From NCBI GenBank assembly GCA_947179155.2, contig OX359282.1, positions 7,485,309 through 7,549,308 of the forward strand: 64,000 nucleotides of DNA, in the 5' to 3' direction. A model generated the notes under the pieces. The model did not search any database. It was given only the letters and a program-made list of their open reading frames with translations, and had not been told where the DNA came from. The position numbers and the translations under genes are program-made. This DNA comes from Hedera helix (Eukaryota > Streptophyta > Magnoliopsida > Apiales > Araliaceae). Every line of letters begins with the position of its first letter. Position 1 is the stretch's first letter. This document shows positions 35,584-47,413 of this stretch, one piece after another.

Positions 35584-36302
35584 ATGGAGGGAGGCAGCAA
35601 CTCACTCAATCCTACAGGTACCTTAATTTGCTCATCTTTTAATCAAACCTCGTTGTTCTTTAGAAAATTCTTGGTATGTTTGTGAGTTTTAAAATGGATG
35701 AAAAGAAAAGAAAATGATGGAAAACCTAAATTTTATGTCCAATTCTCTTACTACTAAGTTTTTATGAATAGAAAAAAAATAAAAAAATAAAAATATATAT
35801 ATATACAAAAAATTTGGTCAATTTTCGTGCCAAAGTTTTTCAACAAAAAATGGACGAAAAACTAAATAAGATAATCATATCTTTTGTAAATCCCAATTGC
35901 ATACTCAACATTACGAACACAATAAAACTCATATGAAGGGTAAAATAGTAATTTTTGTACGCATCCTAATATAAGTTTTCCATTCATTTCTATCCTAATG
36001 TACTGATAATTTGTTATTTTAGATATTTTCAGAAACTATACATGACTTTCTTTACATATACAGCTAGGAATGTGTTGGAGTTGGAACAATTGCAGAAACA
36101 GCACGAGGAGAAGATGCTGATGATTCAAGAACTGAAGAGAAAAAAGGAAGAAATGAAGCTTCGTTTAGAGGAGAAGAAGAAGAAGACGGAAGCTTCAGAG
36201 GAGAAATCGGGAGGTTTCAAGAAGTTGAGTGAGAAATATAACAGCCTGAGAGATGAGTACAATGCACTGTTAGCTGAAAAGCCACAGGAACCTAACGAGT
36301 AA
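35584..36302 (+). CDS. Small coiled-coil protein, 90 aa, 2 exons, unrecognised
   Basis: Exon 1 is 35584-35617 (MEGGSNSLNPT) and exon 2 is 36064-36302, ending TAA; the intron is GT-AG (GTACCT...TACAG) and the phase-1 junction restores an Ala codon. The product is highly charged: residues 16-53 are a Lys/Glu-rich helix (LELEQLQKQHEEKMLMIQEL and on), and a second helix with heptad-like spacing (FKKLSEKYNSLRDEYNALLA) covers about 61-80. No membrane segment or signal peptide. I do not recognise the family; a dimerising coiled coil is all that the sequence shows. The frame is also open upstream to an in-frame ATG at 36042, but that would start inside the predicted intron. A TATA-like box ~70 bases upstream and the clean splice support a real gene. 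Confidence 0.7.
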
Positions 36303-37892
36303 ACACTATCATGTCCATTCTCCCTCCTCCTTGCTACCACCAAAACTATCTATAATCTTATAGTTTAGGTCTGCTTTCTTGCAATGGCTATTAGTTTGAG
36401 CAATGTATGTTTTATCTGGTAATAAAAATTTATCGATTTATGTCCAATTAATCAACATATTTCAATCGTATTAAGTATCGTTAAATACGTAATAGAGTGT
36501 GTTTAGAACTAATGATTTCTTCATTCTTTTCCTTTCCCCAGTCTTCTGAAGTTCGAATATGGAAATGAGAAGTGCAGTAACAAAACAGTCCTTTTTTTTG
36601 TTTTGGTTCATTAACAAGAGAATTGGATATAACTTCGGTTTTTTGTCCTTTTCTTTTTCTTTTCCATCTATTTTAATTTTCCATTTATTTTAAAACTCCG
36701 AAACACAGTGTTATGTCATGAATTTCTTAAAGAGAAAAGAGATTTGATAAAAAGAGCAAGCAAATAAGTTACCAGGAGAATTGAGTGAGTTGTTGCCCCC
36801 TCTATGTGAAATTCCTAAAATAGATTATAAATAGGAAATTGATATTTTCACAATTTTTTTTGATAATTCCACAAGATCAAGTGAGACCTATTTGTGGAAC
36901 TATAAAAAAAATTGATATTTTTATAAATTATTTTGATAATTCCACAAGATCAAATAAGACCTACTTATAAAATTATCAAAATAATATGTGAAAATATCAA
37001 TTCCTTGTAAATAAGCTAGGCCTGTTTGAGAGATTAGCGAATGGGGCTGGACCGTTAGTCCATATATAAAAAAAAAAGTATTGCATTTGTTTTGGGATCT
37101 TTGGACAGGACTATTAGTCCCGTTTAAAAAATTAGTAATTGTACAATGAAGTAATATCTGACCGTATTATAAAGTCTGATATCATATTTTTACAAAATAA
37201 TAAATTCAGGATGCACTTTTATATTTTATTTTTTTCTTTTAGTTACGGATACATTTTTCAAATATTAAATCTTACGTGGAGCATATAAGACTTGAAAATT
37301 CATTATACCTTGATGGGCTATTCATTTTATTTAGAAAATTATTATTTTCACATTTTGTTTTTGATATTTTTATAAAATTTCATTCACATTAATGTAAACT
37401 CCATTTACTTTCATTCACGAAGAGTCTAGCAAAAATATCCAATTTTTTCGTGAAAACATCAAATTGCATTTATTTGTTGTTGTTAGTTGTAGCTTCTTGT
37501 GATTATATTGATCTTTTCACCGGTTGGCTAATATGTATTAATGTCTTCAGATGCTTGGTAGATCATTTCAATGGGAAAAATTTATAGAAGCCAAGAGCAT
37601 AATGTTCCCTTGTGAAACAATTAAACAATAATAAGTATAAACACAATAAAAAAATATTACATCAAATACTATATTTATTTATACTATTAAAAAGTGGGAT
37701 ATGAAATTGAAATCAACATCATACCTTACTTTTTAATAATATAGATAAATGCAGTGTTTATTTATTATATATGTAGACTTGTCCATTAAACAATGGAAGA
37801 TTTTGTCAGTGAAGAAGCAAATCCTACCTTCTTATAATTTTAGTAGGACAGTGGGAAATTATTACAAGTGACAAAGGTTCATATTCCATAGA
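36303..37892. other. Intergenic DNA with two hairpin repeats
   Basis: An AT-rich inverted/direct repeat at 36836-37003 (GATATTTTCACA ends, internal AATTCCACAAGATCAA twice) is a MITE-like unit sharing its ends with 20053-20200. A ~22-bp-arm hairpin is at 37675-37747 (ACTATTAAAAAGT against its inverse). A polyadenylation-like AATAAAAAT for the coiled-coil gene lies at 36421. No gene. Confidence 0.5.
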
Positions 37893-39651
37893 TGTAACAC
37901 CCCGGACCCGTTATATGTCTAGAGTGTTACACGTCGCAAGCTCAAACCTCGCAAGGCAACAATATCAATACCGCAATCCAAATAATAATAATCCAACAAT
38001 AATCTAAAAATTTTAAAACCCGACAATCTTTCATTATCAAAATTAAACTCGAGTTCAATAACTAGCTATCGAAAACATAAATTTGGAGGCGCAACTCCCC
38101 AACACATAAGTCTTATCAAAATACTAATAAACATTTTAAACAAAAAAAAGAACTTCAACCATCCACAAAGTATCCACAGTGTTCGGCTCTTAACAAGGTA
38201 TCCTGTAAAAATTAATGTAATGATGAGCAGCAAAGCTCAGTAAGTGACAATCTTTACTATTTAGGTGGATCAAATATAATTTACAAAATACTTTTTCAAA
38301 ATAACTTTTTGTTCAATAACAGTAGTAAACATACTTGTTGAAAATAATATTTTCTTATTCGATAATAATTGTCAATATATACATTTTAAAAATCAAAATC
38401 AATAATCACAATTTGAAAAAGATTTCAATATGTTCAATAAATGATTTCAATATGTTCAATAAATTTGATGTATCTTTTAATCCACAGCTCTGGCGACTAA
38501 GGTTAAAGAAGTCTTGTAACATGGCCCAATGGTTCGATAATGTCAATGATACTCCCTACTACTAAGGTATCTTATTATGTACGTGCCCCGAAGAGCGTCA
38601 TCCCGAATGGTATCTAAAGGTGTGCGTCTTAGTAGTTCCTAAATTGTTCTGGAACTAGCTTAAACACTAATAGGTTCTATACATAGACGACCTGAGGTTT
38701 CTAAAAAAATAATAATTTATCAATATTTTCGATATTCAAAAATATACATATTTTACAGTTCAAAATCACATAATCTCATTTTCTAAATTAAAATTCTATT
38801 TTAATACTTGATCCGAGTTTTTAACAAAATATAAGTGTAACATTTTTATTATTCAAAAGGAAGCCTTAAATAAAGTATAACAATTTTTGAAATAATATAT
38901 TTAGGTATCCGAATAATTATTAAAGCATACATAATTATAAACGATAATTTTAAAATACTAAATAGTTCGAATAGTCACTTACCTCGATATCGATGAACAC
39001 AAAATTAATAACCAAACGATTCCTAAATATAAATTTAGAACAAATAAATATCATTAGGATACAATTCTATTATTTAACATCATTCTTATTCCTCTCAAAA
39101 TAACTATAAGCATATTTACAAAAATAATCTTTCAATCTTTAATCTATTTTCAAACGAATATTACTATTATTTCAAAAATAATAATCTAAATACAAACAAT
39201 AATTAAAGCTAATAACACTAATCCAAAATTATTAATTAATAATCTAAATACAAAAAAATAATTAAAGTCAATAATGCTACCAAAACTATTAACCAATAAT
39301 TTAAATACAAAATAATAATTAAAGCTAAAAAAATAACAATACTAATTACTAACAAAATATCAACTAACAAAATAAATACAATATTTGAAATAAAAAACAA
39401 TACAAAAAAAATTAAATAAGAAACATACCCTAAAATACGAGTTTCGTAGATTGTCTACACCCTTGATATTGAAAATTTTTAATTGAGGAAGTCCTTACCA
39501 AAAAGGCATTCACACAAAAAGGTTTTCTCAAAATAGAAAAAAACCTTGTAGTTTTATTTTTAAAAACTAAAGGGTATATATATAGTTAGGGGAAAGGAAA
39601 AATGTTTTAGGGTGGGGCGATGTGGGACGAAAGAAAGGACTGGGTATTACA
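37893..39651 (-). repeat. 3' LTR of the gag-only element
   Basis: 1759 bp, TGTAACACCCCGG to TATTACA in plus-strand reading. Its first ~370 bases match 41045-41415 with many substitutions, which makes this an old insertion. The polypurine tract (AAGTGGGAGGTAA on the minus strand) adjoins it at 39652-39664. The rest of the LTR is AT-rich. Confidence 0.85.
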
Positions 39652-39837
39652 TTACCTCCCACTTAAAAAAATTTGGTCCTCCAAATTTCCAAGTCATAAG
39701 CGTATACCTAAAAATAACATGTTCGAATAACAAAAGAGTTACATACCTTAATACTGGTTGCTTGAAAGTTGAAACACTCGTCCTCGAGTTAGCCTTGGAC
39801 TTGTTATGGTTACTTCCTCCTTCCTTGCATCTCCTTT

Positions 39838-40733
39838 AGGTGGAGGGTTCTTGGGACATTGCGCGATTATATGACCTAACTCTCCACAATGAAAGCATCA
39901 TCCATATTCCAATGACATTCTTTGTTTGGGTTATTCCTACCACATCTCTCACATTTCAACTTGTCTCTTAGTTTACTTGATTTTCCCGAAATCTATTGAT
40001 TTGGGTATTTATCCTTTTCGCCAGTTCCCTATGGATCGACTCTCTCCCGGAAGGTTCCTCTCTCTTTCAATTAGCATTCTTCTTATTCTCAAACTCTATC
40101 AGGCCCTTCTTAATAACCAATGCCTTGTGGAGAACCTCATCATATATGAGTAGCTTAAAAGACACAACACCATTCCTTATGTCGATCCATAACCCGTTCT
40201 CTAACCTACGGACTTTTATCACCTCATCTGGTACTAAGGTAGGTGCATATTTAGCGAGCTTCGCAAAATCGACTTCATTTTTAACAATCGTCTTGTTCTC
40301 TTGTTCTAGCCTAATGAATTCCCTCTCATTTTGTGCCCGAATCGTTCTAGGAAAGTACTTGCTGGTAAATGCCTCTTTGAACATGCTCCAAGTGTAGGGT
40401 TCAGGATTTTTCTCGTTCTTTCTTTTCTCCATAAGCCACCAATCATAAGCTCCACCATGCAATTGATAAACTGTCAACGTCACCTTATTAATTTCGGTAC
40501 TCCCTAACAAGTCAAACGTCTTCTCCATTTCTTGAATTCACTTCTCAACGATAGTAGGGTCTGTAGTCCCTTCAAATATGGGTAAGTTTAATCGCTTGAA
40601 TTATGCTGCTATACCACGTTGCCCAGACTGTTGATTTTTGTATTAATTGGACTAAGGTATTAACTAGTTGAGTCATACCATTAGCATCACTATCATTGTT
40701 AGTAGAGTTACTTCTTTTAGGCGGTATTTTCTA
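39838..40733 (-). pseudogene. Degraded gag of the gag-only element
   Basis: Nucleocapsid precursor. The best-preserved frame (40528 down to 40067) holds the retrotransposon gag core: YDWWLMEKR, FKEAFTSKYFPRTIRAQNE, FIRLEQ. Upstream, a TGA stands where the family has Trp (WIQEMEKTF context), a frameshift lies near 40600, and the probable start codon is ATA instead of ATG near 40731. Downstream a CCHC knuckle (CFHCGELGHIIAQC) is at 39856-39897 in a shifted frame. The gene cannot make an intact protein. Confidence 0.85.
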
Positions 40734-41028
40734 CACAATAAAACAATCTCCATTAAACAAAACTATACAAAAGTAGTATCAAAACATATATCAAAATGAA
40801 ATTCAAAATATTCAGGTTTATTCAATGGTAAACAAAATACTAATCCATGAAAATTTACATTCAAAATGCAAACTAACAACTAATCAGACAATACAAATAT
40901 TTTTCACCTTATTTTATCTCTCACTCTAAATTCTTAAATTTAGTCAAGACTATACCCACAGTTAACTCCCAAAATCACTCCGTGGGGAATGTGTACTTTT
41001 TTCAACCTAACACACTGCGAGGGCTAAT

Positions 41029-41040
41029 GCCCTGATACCA
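41029..41040 (-). other. Primer binding site
   Basis: GCCCTGATACCA on the plus strand, i.e. TGGTATCAGGGC on the minus strand, four bases inside the 5' LTR edge. It matches the tRNA-iMet type primer site with two changed bases. Confidence 0.8.
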
Positions 41041-41044
41041 TCTC

Positions 41045-41415
41045 TGTAACACCACGAACTCGCTATATGTCCAGAGTGTCACACGTCGAAAGCCTAAAGC
41101 TCGCAAGACAACAATATCAATAACGTAGCCCAAACAATAATAACTCAACAATAATCCAAAAATTTAAAAACTCAATAATCTTTTATTATCAAAATTAAAC
41201 TCGTGTTCAATAACTAGCTATCGAAAACATAAATTTGGAGGTGTAGCTCCTCAACATATAAGTCTTATCAAAATACTAATAAAAATCTTAAACAAAAAAA
41301 AAAATAACTTCATCCATCCACAAAAGTATCCACAGTGATCGGTTCTTAACAAGGTATCATGTAAAAATTAATGTAAGGATGAGCGGTAAAGCTCAGTAAG
41401 TGACAGTCTTTACTG
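41045..41415 (-). repeat. Truncated 5' LTR of the gag-only element
   Basis: About 370 bp homologous to the start of 37893-39651 (shared blocks GTCACACGTCG-like, TAACTAGCTATCGAAAACAT, TCAGTAAGTGACA). The similarity ends abruptly at 41415. Confidence 0.85.
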
Positions 41416-43129
41416 TGAATTATAACCACTAAAGTCTCATAATCATTTGTGTAGGGACACTAAAACAAGTATATAGGTTCTTATTAGAGAATAAGTTCAC
41501 TGAACATAATTCGATCAAGGAACACCTAATAGAGTTTTACTTGTCTGTTAGTAGAAGTTCCTTATGTGATAGTTGTACAAGTGATCATTGGACTAGAGAT
41601 CATCATAGTATCTTGTGTGTACTGAGTTATACTTTGACATATTCCTCAAGGCTTGATGGTATATCAAAGGATATGCTTGGGTATAATAAAATACACACGG
41701 AGATAGGTGAATGATAAACAAATAATCTACCACTTCCAGTAAAGGGAGAGAATGTCCTATGCGATTCAATAAGTGACAACACAGAAATCCCAAGCCAGGG
41801 TTGAATGGAATTATAAAGGAGTTTCTAATTTACATTAACTAGAGTTGTGCATTTGTGAATTAAAATGCATATGATCAAATAAATAAGACTTGACATAAAT
41901 TCTATGTCTTATATTTGATTTGGACATTGTATTGTTGAAGGATTAATTATATAGTAACCATTCACTGAAAGGTTCTTTTACGATTAAATGTTGAAATCTA
42001 TATTATGTGAAATGTCGACTAATCGCTAAGGGAACTAACCCTTATTGTGGAATAAATCTTTATTCTGAATTAAAAAGTTAATTCATAATAAATGAATTAG
42101 AATTGTTCTAATTTATTTATTATACAACCATTTTAATATGGAGAACCTAAAGGGTCATACCGTAAAAGAGTAATATTTATTTTAGAAGTGAATGACATAA
42201 TCGTAATAATAAATTAAGTATATTTAATTTATACTCTGGTGATAAAATAAATTAAATAGCTTAATATTTATAATTTAGTATTTAAAAATACTAATTATAA
42301 ATTAATAAGATGAGTCTTATTATTATTACTATTACTATTATTATTTAGTTCCTAGATGATTTATGAATTAATTAATAAATAATAGTATTATTATAAATAA
42401 TTAAGTTCCTAATTGGTTTAGGAATTGTAATTATTATAATAATTAATTTAGTTCCTAAATAGTTTAGGAATTAATTAATAAGTACTTTCATTATTAAATA
42501 ATTTAGTTCCTAAACAGCTTAGGAATTAAAATTAATTAATTTAGTTCCTAATTAGATTGAGAATTAAATTAAAACCCTAATTCTAAATAGTTTAGGAGAG
42601 TTGACTATATCTATAAATAAGAGAAGTCTTATCATAGATTAAGGTTACACACTATTTCACAAGAATTGAGAGAGTATTTCATAATTCTCTACATCTAGAG
42701 AGTTCGAGAGAATTAAGGTTAGCCAACCCATGATTTTGAGAAATCAAAATTCACTTCTTTAATTCATAGATCTCTTGGTGGATCACCTCTAGAGGCTTCA
42801 TACTTGGGGAACTAACATTAATTAATTGAATCTAATTGGTGAATTTGAAGAAGAACATGAAGGATTAAAGGGAGTTGAACTTGTACCTATGGAAACTTGG
42901 TTCTACAAATGTATAAATCTTTTATCCTTCCTCAATTAATAATAGTTGCATAAGAAATATCTTGATCATTGGTTTGTAGAAAAAAATTTAAATCTGATTT
43001 TGTCTACTTCTGTTATGCTTGTATAATTTGATTATATGTATGAGATGTTTTTGCAAACCAACACCCTAGCTAGCCTAAGACTAATACAAAAATTTTAATC
43101 CCTAATCAAAAACATTGTCATGCCAATTC
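41416..43129. repeat. Unclassified repeat, possibly LTR-derived
   Basis: No coding frame. A CTATAAATAA box at 42611-42620 followed by AGAGAGT-rich leader-like sequence, and repeated TTTAGTTCCTAA(A/T)TAGTTTAGGAATT units (~42340-42600, four copies), resemble a plant LTR with promoter. No partner LTR or target duplication was found, so the class is open. Confidence 0.45.
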
Positions 43130-43384
43130 ACTTGAAAACAACCAAGTCATCATTGTGAATTATGTAATCTCTTTAAGGTCTGAAAATTATTTTAACAATT
43201 ATGCTGACATTGATAATAAAGAAGAGAAAAATTTAATTGATAAATCTAACAATCCATCTTCAAAGTCAACCCAGCCTGAAAAGCCTACAAACTCTTAGTC
43301 AATAGGCCAATCTACTTAACAATTGTCAAAAAATGATCAAACCACATCTTCTGAGTTAAATGAAAAAGGCTTTAAACCAAAAGT

Positions 43385-44100
43385 CCCATTCTTGTTGCCT
43401 AGTTAGACAGGATTATAGAAGTGTTCAAACAAGTGAAAATTAATATTCCTCTTTTAGATGTCATTCAACAAGTTTTCTCATATGCTAAATGTCTAAAAGA
43501 TTTGTGCACACACACAAAAATCACTCATGTTTCTAAGAAAGCTTTTCTAATAGCCCATGTTAGTTTTATTCTGTCATGTCAAGTTAATGTAAAGTATTAA
43601 GACCCCGGTTGTCTTACTATTTCATGCACCATATGAGACACCTTAATTGAACAGATTTGCTTGATTTAGGAGCGAATGTGAACCTTTTACCATTTTTTGT
43701 GTTCTAAACCTTGGGCTTAGGGGAGTTGAAAAAGACAAGAGTCAAACCCTAACTAGCTGACCGTTCTATTAAAATGCCAAAGGGAATAGTTGAAGATGTA
43801 CTCATTAAGGTTAGCGATTTTGTGTTCCTTGTTAATTTTATTGTCCTTGAAACTCAGCTTGTTACGAATCCCAATGGTCAAATTCCTATCATTTTAGGTA
43901 AACCATTTCTAGTAACCTCAAATGCGTTAATTAATTATAGAAATGGACTAATGAAATTAACATTTGGGAATATGACAATTGACTTTAATGTATTTAATGT
44001 TGGAAAACAACCTAGTGATTTTATTTACCAGCCCATTGAAGCAAACATGATTCATGAAATGTTTACACATGAACTTACGGGATTCTTAATTTTTGTCTAA
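43385..44100 (+). pseudogene. Athila gag end and protease
   Basis: Gag end: VKINIPLLDVIQQVFSYAKC and LKDLCTH near 43430-43510. Protease active-site region LDLGANVNLLP near 43664 (Athila proteases have DLGA). The downstream open part, 43774-44100, is MPKGIVEDVLIKV, IPIILGKPFL and FNVFN, the usual protease C-terminus. Several in-frame stops lie between 43290 and 43770. Confidence 0.85.
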
Positions 44101-44479
44101 ATCACTTTGGACAAAATTGGATGAGTTAGAATATATACATAAGGTGAATGAAATGTTAGAGCCCTCCACATCAATGTACTCTAAATGGGAACCCGTGACT
44201 GAGTTAATCTTACAATCTTCAGAACCACTTGAAAAGAGTCCACCATAGTTAGAACTCAAATCTCTTCCTAATGATCTTAAATGTGCCTATCTAGGTACCT
44301 CCAAAACTCTTTTTATGATCATTGCTTTCGATTTAAATAACCCACAAGAGGAAGATTTATTGACCATCCTTAGAAAGAACAAGGAAGTCATATGATGGAA
44401 CATAATGGATATTAAGGAGTTCAGCCCAATCATTGTCTAACATAGGATCCACTTAATAGATGATGCTAAACTCGTGAGA

Positions 44480-45375
44480 GACCCATAAAGGCGGTTGAAC
44501 CCAGCTTTAGAAGAGGTTGTTAGAAAGAAAATTCTGAAGTGTCTAGATAATGGAATCATCTATCCTATTTTTGATAGCTCTTGGGTAAGTCCTGTTCAGG
44601 TAGTGCCTAAAAAGTCCGGCTTAATTGTGGTTCAAAATGAAGATAATGAGTTAGTTCTCACTAATGTCCAAACTGGTTTGAGGGTTTGCATAGACTATAA
44701 AAAACTTAATAAGGCCATAAGAAATGATCATTTTCCTTTACCCTTCATAAACCAAATTCTAGAAATGTTAGCTAACCATGCTTACTATTGTTTCCTTAAT
44801 GGATACTCGAGTTACTTTCAAATTCCCATAACTCTAGAAGACTAACAAAAGACCATATTCACTTGTCCTTATGTAATTTTTACATATCGTCGTCTACCCT
44901 TTGGTCTATGTAGTGCCTCTGCCACTTCTCAAATATGCACGATGAGCATTTTTTTTTACATGATAAAGAAATTCCTAGAAATTTTCGTAGTTGATTTTTC
45001 CATATTTGGGTTTACATTTCATGAGTGTCTTCACCACCTTGACTTAGTTCTAAAGAGATGTAAGGAAACTAAATAATCTTAAATTGGGAAAAATATCATT
45101 TCATGATAAATAAATAATAAAAAAAGGGAATTATTCTTGGTTATATCATATCTGAAAAGGGAATTAAAGTAGATAAAACTACAATTGACATCATTATCAA
45201 TCTTCCACCACTTAGGACAATCAAATAATTTTTTTCATTCCTAGGACATACAGGCTTCTATAGGCGATTCATCAAATATTTCAGTAAGAAAGCATGACCC
45301 TTTGAATAATGAAAGATACAAAATTTGAATTTAATGAAAAATATTTTCAATCCTTTGAACACCTTAAAAATGAGT
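44480..45375 (+). pseudogene. Athila reverse transcriptase, catalytic motif lost
   Basis: Frame open from 44495 to 44845: LEEVVRKKILKCLDNGIIYP, SSWVSPVQVVPKK, RVCIDYKKLNKA and FPLPFINQILEML. After a TAA at 44843-44845 it continues in frame with FTCPYVIFTYRRLPFGLC. The YxDD region reads IFVVDFSIFG near 44976-45005, so the first catalytic Asp of the pair is Val. The thumb (GYIISEKGIKVDKTTID, FLGHTGFYRRFIK) follows with stops to about 45300. Confidence 0.9.
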
Positions 45376-45379
45376 GACG

Positions 45380-45447
45380 TTAGCTCCTATCATCAAATTA
45401 CCCAATTGGAATCAACCATTTGAGTTAATGTGTGATGTTTCTAACTA
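45380..45447 (+). pseudogene. Athila RNase H, left fragment
   Basis: IKLPNWNQPFELMCDVSN: the start of RNase H with its first catalytic Asp (CDVSN). Reading is cut at TCTAACTA by the hAT element and resumes at 46475. Confidence 0.85.
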
Positions 45448-45718
45448 GAGGCGGACAAAATGCATGAGGCCTGGCCTGAAAAAGCCCGACCCGAAATCCC
45501 TAAAAAGGCCTCATTTTTTTATCATGTGGCCTGGTATGAAACAAGGCCTAGCCTGTGGCCTAGAATGGCCTGGCCTGCAGGCTTGGTTATCAACCCAATT
45601 TGTGTGCGAATTTAAGCTGCCTACAAGTCCAACCCAATCTTATCTTCCTCAAACATCAGCCTAACTTCGTTAAATGTGTACATAAATCAGATTGGATAAG
45701 TATTGCCCATTTCTATAT

Positions 45719-45757
<39 letters not shown>

Positions 45758-46482
45758 TTATATATTATACATTGATGTTCTCAGTCTAACCCAAGACAAA
45801 AAAGATGCTCTCTCTCTTCCTCTAAAGTCTAACCCAAAAACACACACTATCTCTCTTCCTTTAACCCAAAGAAAATATGAAGGACCTAGTTGACGAAGCA
45901 TGCAGATCTTGTGAGATCGTCCGACATCGTTAGATCATCCGACTTCCGACATCGTTGGATCTTTCCCTTGTGCAACATGGTAGTCCATTTGTGTAAACTC
46001 ATTTCTTAGCTTTTTTGATTTTCGGCGAGGTACGTGGTTTGGGTCAGGGTCAATAATGTAAATTTGTTTGATGTTCCCTATGATGTTTATAGATCTGACC
46101 ATGTTAATTCTGAAAATTTCATGTTTGAGATTGAACTCTTTATCAGTTTTTTTGAGGGAACATATCAAGTTACTTGCTTGCTCTGTTTTTGAATCAATTT
46201 TATTTGCTCTGTTTCTTGTTTTTATTTTATTCGTATCAATTTTATTTTCTTTGCTTCTTGTTTTAATTTTATTTGCTACGTTTGGAACCCATTTGTGTTA
46301 TTGTTGGAGATGGTGGTGATGATTGTGTAGGTTGACTTAGCCTGGTCTGGCCGGCAGGCCTATTCGGATCACCATTTTTGCCGGTAAATTCGACCTGACC
46401 TGGCCTAGTCCATGGTCAAAGCTCGATAGGCCTAGACCGGGCTAGACCAAACATCATGCTTGTGCATGCCTACTTCTAATTA
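45440..46482. mobile_element. Non-autonomous hAT element (45448-46474) with 8-bp target duplication inside Athila RNase H
   Basis: TCTAACTA (45440-45447) and TCTAATTA (46475-46482) flank the insert with one mismatch; joining the flanks restores the RNase H reading (CDVSN then YTVGVVLG), which proves the insertion point. Termini are GAGGCGGACAAAATGCATGA and GTAGGCATGCACAAGC (other strand). Both subterminal zones (45460-45600 and 46330-46450) are full of GGCCTG/CAGGCC motifs, as in the element at 14556. A (TA)n run is at 45722-45754. No transposase; the open frames inside are accidental. Confidence 0.85.
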
Positions 46483-46830
46483 TACAGTTGGTGTTGTTCT
46501 AGGGTAACGAATTAACAAGATTCCCCATGTCATATACTATGCTAGTAGGACTTTGAATGATGCACTATTGAATTATTCCATCACTGAAAAAGAACTTCTA
46601 ACTATAGTTTTTTCCTTAGAAAAGTTTCGATCTTATCTTATTAGGTCTAAAATCATTGTTTACATTGACCATACTGCCTTAGACATCTTTTCTCCAGTAA
46701 AGACTTAAAAGTCCATTTAATTTGTTGGATCTTATTGTTCCAAGAATTTGACCTAGAGATAAGGGACAAAAAAGGGTCCGAAAATGTGGTAGCATATCAT
46801 TTGTCTCGTTTAGTTGTCGAGTCCAGCTCT
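46475..46830 (+). pseudogene. Athila RNase H, right fragment
   Basis: Continues YTVGVVLG, then a TAA in place of Gln, VIYYASRTLNDALLNY, ITEKELLTIVFSLEKFRSYL (catalytic Glu) and VYIDHTALDIF (catalytic Asp). The end, VVAYHLSRLV, has Tyr where the family has Asp (VADHLSRL). Stops and a shift near 46700. Confidence 0.88.
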
Positions 46831-47300
46831 AACCTGCCCTTAAATGAGTCTTTCCCAAATGAGAAGTTTTTCTCTATATCTACTATACCTTGGTTTGCTG
46901 ATATTGTAAAATACCTAGTTATTAGTGAGATTCCTCCCCATTGGTCCAAACATGACCGGTCAAATTTTCAATCACAAGTCAAATATTTTTATTGGGACGA
47001 TCCCTATTTGTTTAAATATTTCCCTGATCGAATCATTAGGAGGTGTGTACCTTACTATTTGATTACGTGTCTAAATGGGTAGAAGCTATACCAACCAAGA
47101 CCAATGATAACAAGGTTGTTGTCAAATTTTTGAAAGATAACATTTTCTCTCGCTTTGGTACCCCTAGGGCCATAGCAAGTGATCAAGGGAAACATTTCTG
47201 CAATCAGCCTTTTAAATCCTTATTGAAATATTATTTCATCACTCATAAGCTTGCAACACCATATCACCCTCAAACAAGTGATCAAGTATAAGTCTCAAAT
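46830..47300 (+). pseudogene. Athila integrase, internally deleted
   Basis: The N-terminal part (FADIVKYLVISEIPPHW, QVKYFYWDDPYLFKYFPD, IIRRCVP) is joined near 47045-47058 directly to DYVSKWVEAIPTKTNDNKVV. The HHCC zinc region and the first catalytic Asp are therefore lost. RFGTPRAIASDQGKHFCN (second Asp) and TPYHPQTSDQV follow, then a stop where the Glu-containing helix should continue. Confidence 0.88.
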
Positions 47301-47413
47301 AGGTAAATAAAACAAATCTTGGAAAAATGGTGAGTTCCAATAGAAAAGACTGGTTTTTAAAATTGTTAGATGCATTGTGGGTTTAACGTACTACTTTTAA
47401 GACTAACTTAGGA

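Larger units (their letters stand above)
37893..41415 (-). mobile_element. Gag-only Gypsy-type element (TR-GAG-like), minus strand, 5' LTR truncated
   Basis: Two direct LTR copies start TGTAACACC at 37893 and 41045. Between them, on the minus strand, are a primer site, one gag gene and a polypurine tract, with no pol at all. The 1.4-kb internal region and LTR-gag-LTR layout match the non-autonomous elements described as TR-GAG in plants. The 5' LTR copy stops matching at 41415, where an unrelated repeat takes over. Confidence 0.85.

Noticed and set aside
36042..36302. Start of the coiled-coil gene at ATG 36042
   Set aside because: Reading from there includes intron sequence with a splice acceptor at 36063; the upstream exon with its own ATG gives a better joined product.
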